Positions 10,504 through 19,670 of a DNA stretch of 46,303 nt are shown here, one piece after another. The DNA comes from Parafrankia sp. EUN1f (GTDB lineage: Bacteria > Actinomycetota > Actinomycetes > Frankiales > Frankiaceae). Both the position numbers and the translations under genes were made by a program. Under the pieces are notes generated by a model that worked only from the letters and a program-made list of their open reading frames with translations, was not told the origin of the DNA and searched no databases. The DNA is taken from the NCBI RefSeq assembly GCF_000177675.1, contig NZ_ADGX01000068.1, forward strand, positions 1-46,303, in the 5' to 3' direction. Position 1 is the stretch's first letter. Each line of letters starts with the position of its first letter.

Positions 10504-11123
10504 CAGTCGACTCGACCGAATGGTGTTCTCCGTGGAACCGTCCTCGGTCGGTGTCCGAACTGGTCGTGGCCGAGGAGGCTGGTGTGCCACTGGCGTTCCG
10601 ATACTTCTGGGGGCATCGGCGCCCGGCGGGCGGTGGGATCGGGCCGGGTTGTCTGAGCCAGTGGTGGGCGGTCGAGTTCACCGTCGAGGGCCGCCGGTAC
10701 GCCAGTGCCGAGCATTTCATGATGGAACGCAAGGCCAGGCTGTTCGGGGACGACGAGACGGCGGAGGAGATCCTGGCCGCGCCGGACCCGGGCCGGGCGA
10801 AGGCTCTCGGTCGTCGCGTCCGCGGATATGACGATGCCCGTTGGGAGCGGCATCGCCACGGCGTCGTCGTCGCCGGTAACACGGCCAAGTTCGGCCAGCA
10901 CGACGACCTTCGCGGGTACCTCCTGAGTACCGGGTCCGACATCCTCGTCGAGGCCAGCCCGCTTGACGCGATCTGGGGTATCGGCCTGGCCGCCTCCGAT
11001 GAGCGGGCCGGTCGCCCGGCGCGGTGGCCCGGCCTGAACCTGCTCGGCTTCGCCCTGATGGACGTCCGCGCCGCGCTCGCGAACCCCGACCGGCCAGCCG
11101 CCACCCGGCAGCCCGGGCGTTGA
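10500..11123 (+). CDS. NADAR domain protein (YbiA family N-glycosidase/ADP-ribose hydrolase fold)
   Basis: A 207-aa protein matching the NADAR family: 'FRYFWGHRRP', 'ASAEHFMMERKARLFGD', 'VAGNTAKFGQHDDLRGYLL' and 'LVEASPLDAIWGIG'. Family members cleave N-glycosidic bonds: YbiA acts on riboflavin-pathway intermediates, and other NADARs remove ADP-ribose from guanine in DNA as antitoxins to DarT-like toxins. The operon context (toxin-like tip, antitoxin-like gene, EndoV) favours a nucleic-acid or ADP-ribose role over riboflavin metabolism. The ATG at 10500 overlaps the upstream stop; a GTG at 10491 is an alternative start. No ADP-ribosyltransferase is visible in the window. Confidence 0.88.
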   Translation: MTVDSTEWCSPWNRPRSVSELVVAEEAGVPLAFRYFWGHRRPAGGGIGPGCLSQWWAVEFTVEGRRYASAEHFMMERKARLFGDDETAEEILAAPDPGRAKALGRRVRGYDDARWERHRHGVVVAGNTAKFGQHDDLRGYLLSTGSDILVEASPLDAIWGIGLAASDERAGRPARWPGLNLLGFALMDVRAALANPDRPAATRQPGR

Positions 11124-11137
11124 GGGAGGCACGGCCG

Positions 11138-11851
11138 GTGAGCGCCCGTCATGCGCTGGTCAGGACGGCCGAGGATGCCGAGGTGCTGCAGGCTGAGCTG
11201 CGGCGGCTGGTGGAGGCCGACGTACCCGGGCCGGAGCAGGTCGCGACGGTGGCCGGGTTCGACGTCGCCTACGACACCGACACGGATCTGCTCGCGGGAG
11301 CGGTGGTGGTCCTCGCCGCGCCGCGCTGGGAGCTGATCGCCTCGGCGACGGCAGTGGGCCGGGCGACGTTTCCGTACGTTCCGGGCCTGCTGTCGTTCCG
11401 GGAGCTGTCGCCCTTGCTCGACGCCTGGGAAGCGGTCCTGCCTCAGTTGGCGGCGCCACCGGACCTGCTGGTGTGCGATGGGCATGGCATCGCGCACCCG
11501 CGGCGGTTCGGTCTGGCCTGCCATCTCGGCGTGACCGTGGGGCTCCCCACGATCGGCGTGGCGAAGACCCCGTTCGTGGGCGAGCACTCCGCCCCCGGGC
11601 CGCACCGGGGCGAACGGGCGCCGATCGTCCTTGACGGCGAGGCGATGGGCGCCGCGCTGCGGACACGAGACGATGTGCGGGAGGTGTACCTCTCGGTCGG
11701 TCATCGAACCAACCTCGACTCCGCCTGCCGGTGGGTGCTCGATCTGTGCCCCCGCTACCGGCTGCCGGAGACGACCCGCGCGGCGGACCAGCTCAGCCGC
11801 GCGGCACTCGCCAACGCCCGCCGCGATGTCCTTTCTGGAACGGGGCGGTGA
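11138..11851 (+). CDS. nfi: Endonuclease V (deoxyinosine 3'-endonuclease)
   Basis: A 237-aa protein with the EndoV core: 'VAGFDVAYD' carrying the first catalytic Asp, 'VPGLLSFRELSPLL' (the PYxPGxLsFRE motif), 'DLLVCDGHGIAHPRRFGLACHLG' (shortened by eye) with the second acidic/His cluster, and 'TIGVAKTPFVG'. The enzyme nicks DNA, or cuts RNA, one bond 3' of inosine. The GTG start at 11138 has GGGAGG 8 nt upstream; the frame is open to 11024 but that would overlap NADAR. It is the last gene of the five-gene operon, 14 bp after NADAR. A housekeeping repair gene in this position is unusual, so it may serve the system. Confidence 0.93.
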   Translation: MSARHALVRTAEDAEVLQAELRRLVEADVPGPEQVATVAGFDVAYDTDTDLLAGAVVVLAAPRWELIASATAVGRATFPYVPGLLSFRELSPLLDAWEAVLPQLAAPPDLLVCDGHGIAHPRRFGLACHLGVTVGLPTIGVAKTPFVGEHSAPGPHRGERAPIVLDGEAMGAALRTRDDVREVYLSVGHRTNLDSACRWVLDLCPRYRLPETTRAADQLSRAALANARRDVLSGTGR

Positions 11852-11900
11852 CGCTTCGCCCTGCCGACGAACGAAGACTGGCTGCTCGGCTCGAGGCAGG

Positions 11901-12025
11901 GAGGATTTTGGTTGTTCTGGAGCCCGTCGCGGAATCCCGATCATCGGTCTTCCACTGATGCCGTCGCTTCCGAGCAAGAAGTGAGAATTTTGGCTGCTGA
12001 AACAGCCGAAATCCTCAATTCTTGC
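11901..12025. repeat. Dispersed palindromic element, copy B (52-bp palindrome at 11974-12025)
   Basis: Same layout and orientation as copy A at 4891-5016. It has the left conserved stretch GAGGATTTTGGTTGTTCTGG, a ~73-bp variable spacer, and a 52-bp palindrome with 26-bp arms (21 of 26 paired) starting GCAAGAAGTGAG and ending CTCAATTCTTGC. The inner hairpin GGCTG...CAGCC is shared with copy A. It begins 50 bp after the endonuclease V stop, so the two copies bracket the operon exactly. The following 12026-12422 holds no gene that I can support. Confidence 0.83.
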
Positions 12026-12422
12026 TGATTGTCAAGTGGTATCGAGTCACGTTTGCGGCTATTGGAGTGAATTGCTGGCGCTGTGTGGCGGTGCGGGATC
12101 CCCTGGCGGGTCGCCGTGCGGCGGTGGGCGCGGACTGCCGGGTCAATACCGCCGGGCCCGGATCCGCCGCGTCTCGGATTCTGCTACACGCTCTCTGGCG
12201 ACCGACTTCGTCGGGTTTTGCCCGGGAGCAGTGACGGCGCGTGGGGGCATCATGATCGAGTGGATCGCCTGCCCCGACACCTGACCTTCGCCACCAGCTC
12301 GGCAACACCTGACCCTCCGTACCACCACCACAGTTGTCGGGATGTTTTCCGCTGTATCGACCAGAATATCCAAGGGAACTGGGGAAGGGGCCGGGAATGA
12401 ATCCTGCCATCGGAGGTGGCGC

Positions 12423-14381
12423 GTGACGGCGCTCGTGCCTGGCAAGGCCGGCGAACTCGCGCAGATGCGGCGGCGCGAGCTGGCACAGCGGCTGCTGACG
12501 CAGAGCGTGGACAGGTTCCAGTGGGGCTGGGAGTTCGTGCCCGCTGAGCGGCCGGTGTCGAACCCGCTCGGCCGGCCGGTGCTGGCGCCCGAGCATTTCG
12601 GGAGCGCGGCAGACGCGGCGGCGCTGGGCGCGACGGCCAAGGCGTGCGCGGTCGGCGGTGTCGTCCTGGGCGGCGCGCTGGGTGTCCTCGGCCTGGCGAC
12701 GGGGGCGTCGCTGGCGGTCCCGGCGTTCGCCACGGCCGGTGTGGCCGTTGCCGGTGGTGGGCTGACGTCGATGTACGCGCGCTGGCGCGAAGGCGTCGGG
12801 CGCGAGCGGGAAGGCGCGTGGATGGACGCGCACGACCAGCAGCGCCACGGCAGCTCCGCCGAGGCCGAATCCCGGGATGAGTGGCGCCCGGTGCAGGGAC
12901 CTCCCGACGCGACCCGGGTGGATGTCGTCTGCGGCACGTGGGATGGCTGGGCGGCGATGATCGCGACAACCGCGGGTTCGCTGATGCGTGCCGATCGCAG
13001 CGTGGTCGTGCTCGACCTCACCAGTCACGAGGTCGCCGAGGATCTGATCCAGCTGGTGTACAGCACGGGGCAGCCGGTGCCGTACGGCCGATTCCCGACC
13101 GACCTCAGCCTGGTCGACCTGTTCCAGGAGCTCAGCCCGGAGGCCGTCGGCCGGGTGATCGCCGACGCGTTCGCCGTGCTGCCGGGTCGCAGCGGCGCCG
13201 CCGAGATCCGCCGGCGCGACGAGGCGATCGTGCGGACCGTCGCCCGCCTCATCGAACCGCCCTGGACGTTCCGCCGGCTCGCCGCGGGCGTCCGGGTGCT
13301 GCAGCGGCTCAGCGAGACGAGCGCCGGCAGCGGTCAGGCCGGCGGTGTGCTGAGCCTGCGCGAACAGAAGGACCTCATGAAGGTGAGCCACGAGTTCGGG
13401 CGGACGCCGCAGGAGAGCACCGAGCTGACCTATCTCGTCGACACCTTCGAGATGCTGGCCGGCAACGACGATCGGCGGCACGTCGACCGCGCGGCACCCG
13501 ACGACGAGGCACACGACAACGAGGCACCCGAGGACGCGGTGCCGGATGGCACGGCGCCGGACGGTGCCGACGAGTCCGTCGCGAGCCCGGGTCGCGGGCT
13601 GTGGCGGCCCGGCCTGACGGTGCTCGCCGCTCCCACCTTCAACAATGATCAGGGTGCTTCGGCGCGCATCCTGCTGTACCGCTTCATGGAGGATCTGCGC
13701 CACGGCGCACCGCACCGCAGTGATGACCTGATCGTCGTCGCCGGTGTCGACCGGCTGGGCCGGGATGTGCTCGACGAGTTCAGCCAGCACGCCCGCAACG
13801 CCCGGGTCCGGACGATGTTCCTGCACCAGCATGTCCCGGCGCGCGAGGACGCGCAGCGGATGCTGAACACGTCGGGCAGCGTCACGTTGCTGATGCGCAC
13901 CCACAACGCCCTCGAGGCGCAGGCCGCGGTGGAGCTGGTCGGTGCCGAGTACCGCTTCGTGCTCAGCCAGGAGACGCAGAGCACGAGCGAGTCCCTCGGC
14001 TGGAGCCGTGACGAGACCACAGGTGCCGCCACCAGCACCTCGACGGACGGTTCGCACGGCTGGAACATCCAGGTCGGGGTGCGGCGGGGTGAACGCCTGC
14101 CGGTGTTCAACCGGAGCAGGAACGGGTCGCGGGGCACGGCGCGGACCGTCCAGTGGTCACGCTCGCGCGGCCAGTCGGGGTCGACGGAGAAGGCCACGTC
14201 GTCGGCCACGAGCCGGGTGTTCGAGCCGGCGGTGGAGCCGGTCGAGGTCGAGACCCTGCCGGAGACCGCGTTCATCGTCCTCAACAAGGTCCACTTCCGG
14301 CAGCCGGTGCTGGGCGACTGCGACCCGGGGCTCTGCCAGCATCCACTGGCCACCGTTGCCCTGCGCAAGGCCACGGGTTAG
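12423..14381 (+). CDS. Unrecognised 652-aa protein, possible P-loop-less relative of FtsK/TraG-type ATPases
   Basis: Not assigned to a family. The start is a GTG with GGAGG about 7 nt upstream; the frame is open to 12342 but that part is not protein-like. Residues ~75-115 form a Gly/Ala/Val-rich hydrophobic stretch that could be one or two membrane segments. The next region has an alternating strand pattern ('VDVVCGTWDGWAAMIATTAGSLM', then 'RSVVVLDLTSHEVAEDL'), where a P-loop would sit in an FtsK/TraG ATPase but GKS/T is absent. An acidic linker lies near residues 355-385. Later 'SDDLIVVAGVDRLGRDVLDEF' and 'VRTMFLHQHVP' recall the Walker B/sensor part of such enzymes. It is convergent with the GAP1-like gene pair. 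Confidence 0.6.
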   Translation: MTALVPGKAGELAQMRRRELAQRLLTQSVDRFQWGWEFVPAERPVSNPLGRPVLAPEHFGSAADAAALGATAKACAVGGVVLGGALGVLGLATGASLAVPAFATAGVAVAGGGLTSMYARWREGVGREREGAWMDAHDQQRHGSSAEAESRDEWRPVQGPPDATRVDVVCGTWDGWAAMIATTAGSLMRADRSVVVLDLTSHEVAEDLIQLVYSTGQPVPYGRFPTDLSLVDLFQELSPEAVGRVIADAFAVLPGRSGAAEIRRRDEAIVRTVARLIEPPWTFRRLAAGVRVLQRLSETSAGSGQAGGVLSLREQKDLMKVSHEFGRTPQESTELTYLVDTFEMLAGNDDRRHVDRAAPDDEAHDNEAPEDAVPDGTAPDGADESVASPGRGLWRPGLTVLAAPTFNNDQGASARILLYRFMEDLRHGAPHRSDDLIVVAGVDRLGRDVLDEFSQHARNARVRTMFLHQHVPAREDAQRMLNTSGSVTLLMRTHNALEAQAAVELVGAEYRFVLSQETQSTSESLGWSRDETTGAATSTSTDGSHGWNIQVGVRRGERLPVFNRSRNGSRGTARTVQWSRSRGQSGSTEKATSSATSRVFEPAVEPVEVETLPETAFIVLNKVHFRQPVLGDCDPGLCQHPLATVALRKATG

Positions 14382-14409
14382 CGCGACCGCCGGCCGCCCG
14401 GTGGACCAC

Positions 14410-14610
14410 TCACCCGAGGATGAGGAGTGCCACCAGGCCGCAGGGGACCGCGATCAGGGCGAACACCGCCACGACGTGGAGCCCCAGCAGCACGCGGCGC
14501 TGCCGGCGCACATGCGCCGGAACCGGTTCGCGGGCAGGTGCGGGCGCCGGGGCGGGGGCAGGAGCCGGAGCGGGGTGAGCGACGGGCGCCGCGCGGCGGA
14601 ACGTCCTCAT
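14410..14610 (-). CDS. Small Pro/Ala-rich single-pass membrane protein
   Basis: A 66-aa protein: a short basic N-terminus, a (PA)n run, a basic patch 'VRRQRR', and one C-terminal transmembrane segment (VLLGLHVVAVFALIAVPCGL) ending at the last residues. Its ATG overlaps the TGA of the upstream 970-aa gene by 4 bp, so it is translationally coupled to it. This makes it a plausible membrane anchor or accessory of the GTPase protein. No family recognised. Confidence 0.65.
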   Translation of the reverse strand: MRTFRRAAPVAHPAPAPAPAPAPAPAREPVPAHVRRQRRVLLGLHVVAVFALIAVPCGLVALLILG

Positions 14611-17519
14611 CGTTCAAGACCCGCGTAGTGCGCCCGGTGCGTCGGATCCCGCAGCGCGGGATGCCGACGGGACTGCCGCGCCTTCTGCTGCCGGATGATC
14701 AGGCGCCGGAACCCGCGTGCGCTCGCGCCCAGCATCCACAGCACCGGTTCGGCCGCGGCGATGCGTTCGTCCGGGTTCACCGTCCCGTTCCGGCCGCGGA
14801 GACAGTCCGCGGCGCTAAGCGCCCAGTAACGGGTCTCGGTGAACTCCTTCGACGGTTCCTGGCCGAGCTCCGGCAGTCGTGCGGGCTGGTTGAGCCAGTA
14901 GCGCACGAGGCCGTCCTGCTGCTCCGGGGTGAGCTCCGGCAGGCGTAGGACCGATGGGAGCCCGCGCAGCCAGTCGGTCTTGCTGACCACCACGGCGAGC
15001 CGCAGGGCGAGGCGGCCACCCCGCCTTGGCAGCGACCGGTCTGCGTGCAGCACCCGGATCAGCCGCCGCATCGTGTCGTAGGTCGGCTCGGACGCGGGGT
15101 GGGCCGCCGAGTTCGCCGCCGCCTGCTGTTTCGGGGTGAGCTGGTCGAGCAGCGCCGGCTGCGCCGACGGGTCGACGACGAGCAGCGCGTTGTGGGTCCG
15201 CTCCAGGTAGCGGTGCGTGGTGCGCAGCGTCTGCTGGTCGGTGTAAAGGTCGCCGTCCGGGTCGAAGAAGAACACGATGCGCCGGGGCCCGCGGGGGATG
15301 CCGACGGTGGCGACGAGCGCCCGGGGGTTCGGGGTGGCGGTCGACTCCAGCCACCCGCCGTCCGCGACCATCTGCATGCTGCGCCGGTACCATGCCTCGT
15401 CCGGCCGGAACGCGAACGACAAGGTGAGATCGCGCTGGTATGCGAGGTCCTGCAGGCCGGCCAGGATGGCGACCAGCATGGTCGTCTTGCCGGACGCAGG
15501 TGGGCCGATCAGCGCGATGTGGACGATCGGCAGGTGCCCGACCCCGTCGGGCAGCCGGCCTTCGCACGAGCCGCAGTAGCTGGCGAGGCGGCCGCGCCGA
15601 CCGGGCGCCCAGGTCCGCAGCCGCGTCCCGCAGGCGCACACCCGGTGCAGCAGGCCGCCGCGGCCCGGCCGCAGGTCGTCGTGCCGGCGGCGGCAGTCCG
15701 CGTTGGGGCATTCGTAGAACGGCCGGCCCAGGGGGCGGGCGCAGTCCGGGTACGGGCAGTCGGCCCCCAGCTCGCCGAGGCGGCGGAACATCGCCAGGGT
15801 CGGCCTGGCCGGGCGTGTCTCGCGCAGCAGCCAACGCGCCGCCTCCGCGAACCGTAACGCCGCACCCGCCAACCGCAGCACCGCGATCGTGGTGATGACG
15901 AGCGTTCTGTGCACGGCGAACGCAGTCCGGGCGAGCCCCCCGGCCACGGCGACGCCGATCGCCGTCCCTGCCCTCCACATGCGCCAGCAGCGCCGCGCCG
16001 ACGCGCTCTGCCCCAGGAACGGGCCGGGCCAGCGGGCCGGACCGGCCGCGGCGAACTCCGGTCCGGCGGTGCGCAGCGCCTCGGCCAGGGCATCCCCGAT
16101 CGCGCGGAGGTCGACGATCGCCTGGCCGGCCGGGGTGAAATACCCGGGGTAGGCGGCCTCGTCGCCGGCCGGGCGCAGCACCGGCGGCCCCGCGGCCAGC
16201 GTGCGTGCCGGCAGTGCGAGCAACCGTGCGCCGAGCTGACCGAACGCGATCGCCGCACCGGCGCCGAACAGCGCCGCTCCGCGTGCGTATCCACCGCCGG
16301 GCCGCAGAGCCTTCACCACAGCTCTGCGCCGCACCCGTCCCCAGCCCTCGGCATCCGCCGGCAGTGGTGCCGGCGCCGGGCCCGCAGCCGGGGAGTGTGC
16401 GCTGCCGGGCGCCGGATCAGCGGGCGGTGACGCCAGCGGTACGCCGGCGCCCGCAGCCACGGCGGCGAGGCGCTGGGCGGCGTCGGCGTCCCCGAACGAC
16501 GTGCTGGCAGCCGCGAGCACGTCGGGTCTCCCAGCGGCCCACACCCGCGCGGCCACCTTCCCCCAGGACACGTCCGCCCGGTGCTCGTCCGCCCGGGCGC
16601 CGTCGGTACCGGCCGGAGCACCGACGTCCCGCGGCGCGGTTCCGCGGCCCGCGCTGCTGCCGTGGCCGGCTCCGGGCTCAGGGCCGGCCCCGCTGTGCAG
16701 GCGATGAGTCTCGAACCGGACGCCGAACGGGATGGCCGCGAGGTCGAGGTCAGCGCCCACCGGCACGCCCACCAGCACGTGCCGGGACTGCTCTGGATGC
16801 CCCACCGGGACACTGAAGGTCATCGCCAGGGCCGATGCCCGCGGCAGCGAGCCGGTGACCAGCCGGATCGTTCGCACCGTGGCCGCCGGCCCCTGCTCCA
16901 CCAAAACGATCCGCACAGCACCGCCGCCGCGCGCGGCGCTGCGCACACTCGCCAGCAGGGCTGCCAGCCGACCGTCGCCGTACAGTTCCTGTGCCCGGGC
17001 GATCGCTTCGTGCCAGGGCATCGGCGAGTCGACCACGAGACGCTCGACAGCTGGAAGCTCACCGTCGGCTGGCCGGTCGGCCCAGCCCGGCCACCACCAC
17101 AGGTCGGCGGGAAGCAGGCCGCCGAGATCACGGCCCGGCTCGGTGAGCAGCAACGCGTGCTGAAAGACGTTTCCCGGGCGGCCGGCGAAGTCGACGCCGG
17201 TGCCGACGGTTCGGCAGATAACCGCGGCACCGTCCGCCAGCAGTGAGTAGCTCAGGCTCAGCCCGGCCTCGCGCTGCCCGGCGGAGGTCCAGGGCCCCTG
17301 CGTTGAACCGGCCTCGGATCCGGGTAAGGGTCCGAAGCCGGACCCGCCGCCGCGCCGCCGCGGTCCGGTGCGGCGCGCGTCCACGGCAAGCTCGGACGTC
17401 AGCAGACCGACGATCTGCTGACGTATCCCGTCGCCGAGCCCCGGTGTGTACGCGGTGACACGCCAGCCGGGCCGGTCCGACGCCGCCGCCGACGTGCGAT
17501 GAAGCTGGTGGATGGTCAA
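14607..17519 (-). CDS. GAP1-like (GTPase-associated) / zinc ribbon / double-GTPase-like protein
   Basis: A 970-aa multidomain protein. The N-terminal ~230 residues ('WRVTAYTPGLGDGIRQQIVG', 'NVFQHALLLTEPGRDLGGL') resemble the GAP1-N2 domain of GTPase-associated proteins in bacterial NTP-dependent conflict systems. A hydrophobic middle (about 400-560) may include membrane helices. Cys pairs near 590-655 (CPYPDC, CACG, YCGSC) look like zinc ribbons. The C-terminal part is a GTPase: P-loop 'GPPASGKTTM' near 670, a DxDG switch-like 'FFDPDGDLY' near 752, and 'VVSKTDW' (T/NKxD-like base recognition) near 845, as in the DO-GTPase group. It forms an operon with the small membrane gene downstream. Fusion of GAP1 and GTPase in one chain is notable. 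Confidence 0.72.
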   Translation of the reverse strand: MTIHQLHRTSAAASDRPGWRVTAYTPGLGDGIRQQIVGLLTSELAVDARRTGPRRRGGGSGFGPLPGSEAGSTQGPWTSAGQREAGLSLSYSLLADGAAVICRTVGTGVDFAGRPGNVFQHALLLTEPGRDLGGLLPADLWWWPGWADRPADGELPAVERLVVDSPMPWHEAIARAQELYGDGRLAALLASVRSAARGGGAVRIVLVEQGPAATVRTIRLVTGSLPRASALAMTFSVPVGHPEQSRHVLVGVPVGADLDLAAIPFGVRFETHRLHSGAGPEPGAGHGSSAGRGTAPRDVGAPAGTDGARADEHRADVSWGKVAARVWAAGRPDVLAAASTSFGDADAAQRLAAVAAGAGVPLASPPADPAPGSAHSPAAGPAPAPLPADAEGWGRVRRRAVVKALRPGGGYARGAALFGAGAAIAFGQLGARLLALPARTLAAGPPVLRPAGDEAAYPGYFTPAGQAIVDLRAIGDALAEALRTAGPEFAAAGPARWPGPFLGQSASARRCWRMWRAGTAIGVAVAGGLARTAFAVHRTLVITTIAVLRLAGAALRFAEAARWLLRETRPARPTLAMFRRLGELGADCPYPDCARPLGRPFYECPNADCRRRHDDLRPGRGGLLHRVCACGTRLRTWAPGRRGRLASYCGSCEGRLPDGVGHLPIVHIALIGPPASGKTTMLVAILAGLQDLAYQRDLTLSFAFRPDEAWYRRSMQMVADGGWLESTATPNPRALVATVGIPRGPRRIVFFFDPDGDLYTDQQTLRTTHRYLERTHNALLVVDPSAQPALLDQLTPKQQAAANSAAHPASEPTYDTMRRLIRVLHADRSLPRRGGRLALRLAVVVSKTDWLRGLPSVLRLPELTPEQQDGLVRYWLNQPARLPELGQEPSKEFTETRYWALSAADCLRGRNGTVNPDERIAAAEPVLWMLGASARGFRRLIIRQQKARQSRRHPALRDPTHRAHYAGLER

Positions 17520-17597
17520 CGGACGTCTGCCTCCGCACCCCGTGGCTGCCCTCCGTGCTCAGCATGGCAGACCTCAATGCCCTGGGGCGCAGTACTT

Positions 17598-19670
17598 TCA
17601 GGCCATGGCGCCGGACCGCCGCAGCAGGCGCAGGACCTGGGACTGCTGGTGGGGCAGCAGCGCGGGTTCAGCCGCGTCCAGGGCACGCCGCAGCAGGCCG
17701 TCGGCTCCCTCGTCGTCGCCGCGTGCGCGGATGACCTCGGCCACATGCCACAGCACCGGGCCGCTGTCCGGTGCCTCGCGCAGCGCCACCGAGGACTCGT
17801 TCGCAGCCTCGGCCACCTGCCCCCGCCGCGCCAGGGCCACCGCCCGGGCCGCGCGCATCGACGGCTGGGCCACGACCTGCGCCGCCGACCGGGCGAGACG
17901 CTCGAAGTCCTGCATCGCGGCGGCGTCGTCACCCAGCTCCACCCGTAGGCGCGCCCGCCCGGCCAGCGCGTCCCCGGAGTCCGGCGCGAACGTGAGGACG
18001 GCCGAGAAGATGGCCGCCGCCGCCCACGGCTGGCCCGTGCGCCACAGCGCGTGCGCCAGCGCGGCCTGCACCTCGGCGTCACCCGGCAGTCGTTCGCTGG
18101 CGGCCTGGAGGTCCTCGACCGCCCGGGTGGTCTGGCCGGACTCGAGCAGAACCCGGCCCAGGGCGGCGAGCATCCGCCCGGAGGACTCGGTGTCCGACAG
18201 CGACTCGTAGATCTCCGCGGCCTCCCGGTAGCAGGCCTCGGCGTCCTGCCAGCGCCTCTGCATCTCGCACATCTGCGCGCGCAGCGTCTGCGCGCCGGCC
18301 CGGGTGAGGGAGCGCCCCGGGTCGCGGCGCAGGGCCTCCTCCACGTGGGTGCGGGCCGTCGGCAGGTCGTGGTCCGCGAAGCTCACCTGGGCCGCGCGAA
18401 GGTGGTCGCCCGCATTCGCCTCTGCGGCGGTTCCGCTGACGGCCCATTCGGGGAAGCCACGCTGGAGCGGCTCGATGAGCCGGTCGTCGAAGAGCTCGAA
18501 ACGACGCGAGCCCGACCGGTGCTCGCAGCGCAGGACGTAGCGTGCCGTCAGCGACTCCAACACGGCGGTCGGCAGGCCGGCCGTGGTGGTGAGCCCCTCG
18601 TCCGCGACACCGCGCCGACCGCGTTCGGTCACGAACGTACGGGTGAGCCAGGCACGCAGCTCACCCTCGTCGAGGTCGTGCTCGCGTGCCACCGTGACCA
18701 GCACCAGTGTGAGGTACTCGGCCAGCACCGCGGTGACGTTCCCGGCCGGGCCGAGACGTGACGTGATGACAGCATCCGCCCCGGGACGGGCCCGCCACAT
18801 CGCGGTCGCCACCAGTTGCAGGAACACCGGCTGGACGGTGTCCGCCACCAGCAGCGACTCGGCGCCGGTCGCGTCGACGACCCGGCTGGTGGCCAGGTCG
18901 TCCACACACGCTTCAGCCGCGCCGGAGGCGAAGTGCGTACCGGTCGCACGCAGCGGCTCGACGAGCGCGGCCTGGGCGGAGCGCGGCTCCAGCGCGGCGA
19001 CGGACACCTCGGAGACCGACGCGGTGGCGGGGCCGCCGCCGGAGCCGGCCAGCAGGAGCCGCAGGTAGGGCTCGAGCGCGGCACGGTGATCGGAGCGGAC
19101 CACAAGCAGGATACGCAGTGTCGGCAGCGCTGCCGCCGCCTGCGCGAGCAGGTCGAACCACTGCGCCCGTAGCTGGTCCAGCTGGTCCAGCTGGACCGAT
19201 CGGGCTGCGAAAAGCTCCTCGACCTGGTCGATCGCCACCAGGATCGGCCGGGTCGAGCTGTAGGGACGACGCCGGTCGGGGTGGTCACGGATCGCGTCGA
19301 GCAGTGTCGGCGTGTCGGCCGGGGAGGACCAGCACCGCAGGAGGGCCTGAACGAACGGATTGCCGGCGTCGAAGGAGGCCTGGGCGTCCGCTGGCTCATC
19401 CTCCTCCGAGGACTGCCCGGTGGCAGGCCCCGAGAGCCGTGCCACCGGCAGTACGTCGGCGTCCGTCGACGGCGCGCTCGGTAGCACGCCCGCCCGCAGC
19501 AGCGAGGTCTTGCCCACACCCGTCGGTCCGTGCGCGATTACCACACGGCAGCGCAACCACTCGGCCAGCAGCGCGTGGGCGGCGGCATCCCGGCCGAAAA
19601 ACAGCTCGGAGTCCTCCTCGGTGAACGGGCGGAGGCCGACGTACGGGGTGCTTGCCGCGGCCTCGATCAC
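17598..19670 (-). CDS. nSTAND-type NTPase with C-terminal TPR repeats
   Basis: A 690-aa STAND-like signalling ATPase. It opens with 'YVGLRPFTEEDSELFFGRD', the hallmark lead-in of the novel STAND NTPase 1 domain, followed by Walker A 'GPTGVGKTSL' (residues ~48-57) and Walker B-like 'ILVAIDQVEELF'. From about residue 450 to the end it is helical with TPR-like spacing ('AADHLRAAQVSFADHDLPTARTHVEEAL' region, 'GDALAGRARLRVELGDDAAAM'). STAND proteins oligomerise on sensing a trigger; no effector domain is obvious here. The GTG at 19670 is preceded by GGAGGAG and gives the family N-terminus; the frame open to 19901 is non-coding. It lies 78 bp upstream of the GAP1-like gene, same strand. Confidence 0.85.
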   Translation of the reverse strand: MIEAAASTPYVGLRPFTEEDSELFFGRDAAAHALLAEWLRCRVVIAHGPTGVGKTSLLRAGVLPSAPSTDADVLPVARLSGPATGQSSEEDEPADAQASFDAGNPFVQALLRCWSSPADTPTLLDAIRDHPDRRRPYSSTRPILVAIDQVEELFAARSVQLDQLDQLRAQWFDLLAQAAAALPTLRILLVVRSDHRAALEPYLRLLLAGSGGGPATASVSEVSVAALEPRSAQAALVEPLRATGTHFASGAAEACVDDLATSRVVDATGAESLLVADTVQPVFLQLVATAMWRARPGADAVITSRLGPAGNVTAVLAEYLTLVLVTVAREHDLDEGELRAWLTRTFVTERGRRGVADEGLTTTAGLPTAVLESLTARYVLRCEHRSGSRRFELFDDRLIEPLQRGFPEWAVSGTAAEANAGDHLRAAQVSFADHDLPTARTHVEEALRRDPGRSLTRAGAQTLRAQMCEMQRRWQDAEACYREAAEIYESLSDTESSGRMLAALGRVLLESGQTTRAVEDLQAASERLPGDAEVQAALAHALWRTGQPWAAAAIFSAVLTFAPDSGDALAGRARLRVELGDDAAAMQDFERLARSAAQVVAQPSMRAARAVALARRGQVAEAANESSVALREAPDSGPVLWHVAEVIRARGDDEGADGLLRRALDAAEPALLPHQQSQVLRLLRRSGAMA

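Noticed and set aside
10500..11123. NADAR gene as part of a riboflavin biosynthesis operon
   Set aside because: No rib genes nearby; it overlaps a DUF2283-like gene and precedes endonuclease V.
12015..14057. A 680-codon open frame antisense to the 652-aa gene
   Set aside because: Low-complexity Arg/Gln/His composition, no ribosome site and no domain pattern; the plus-strand frame has the better start and protein-like composition.
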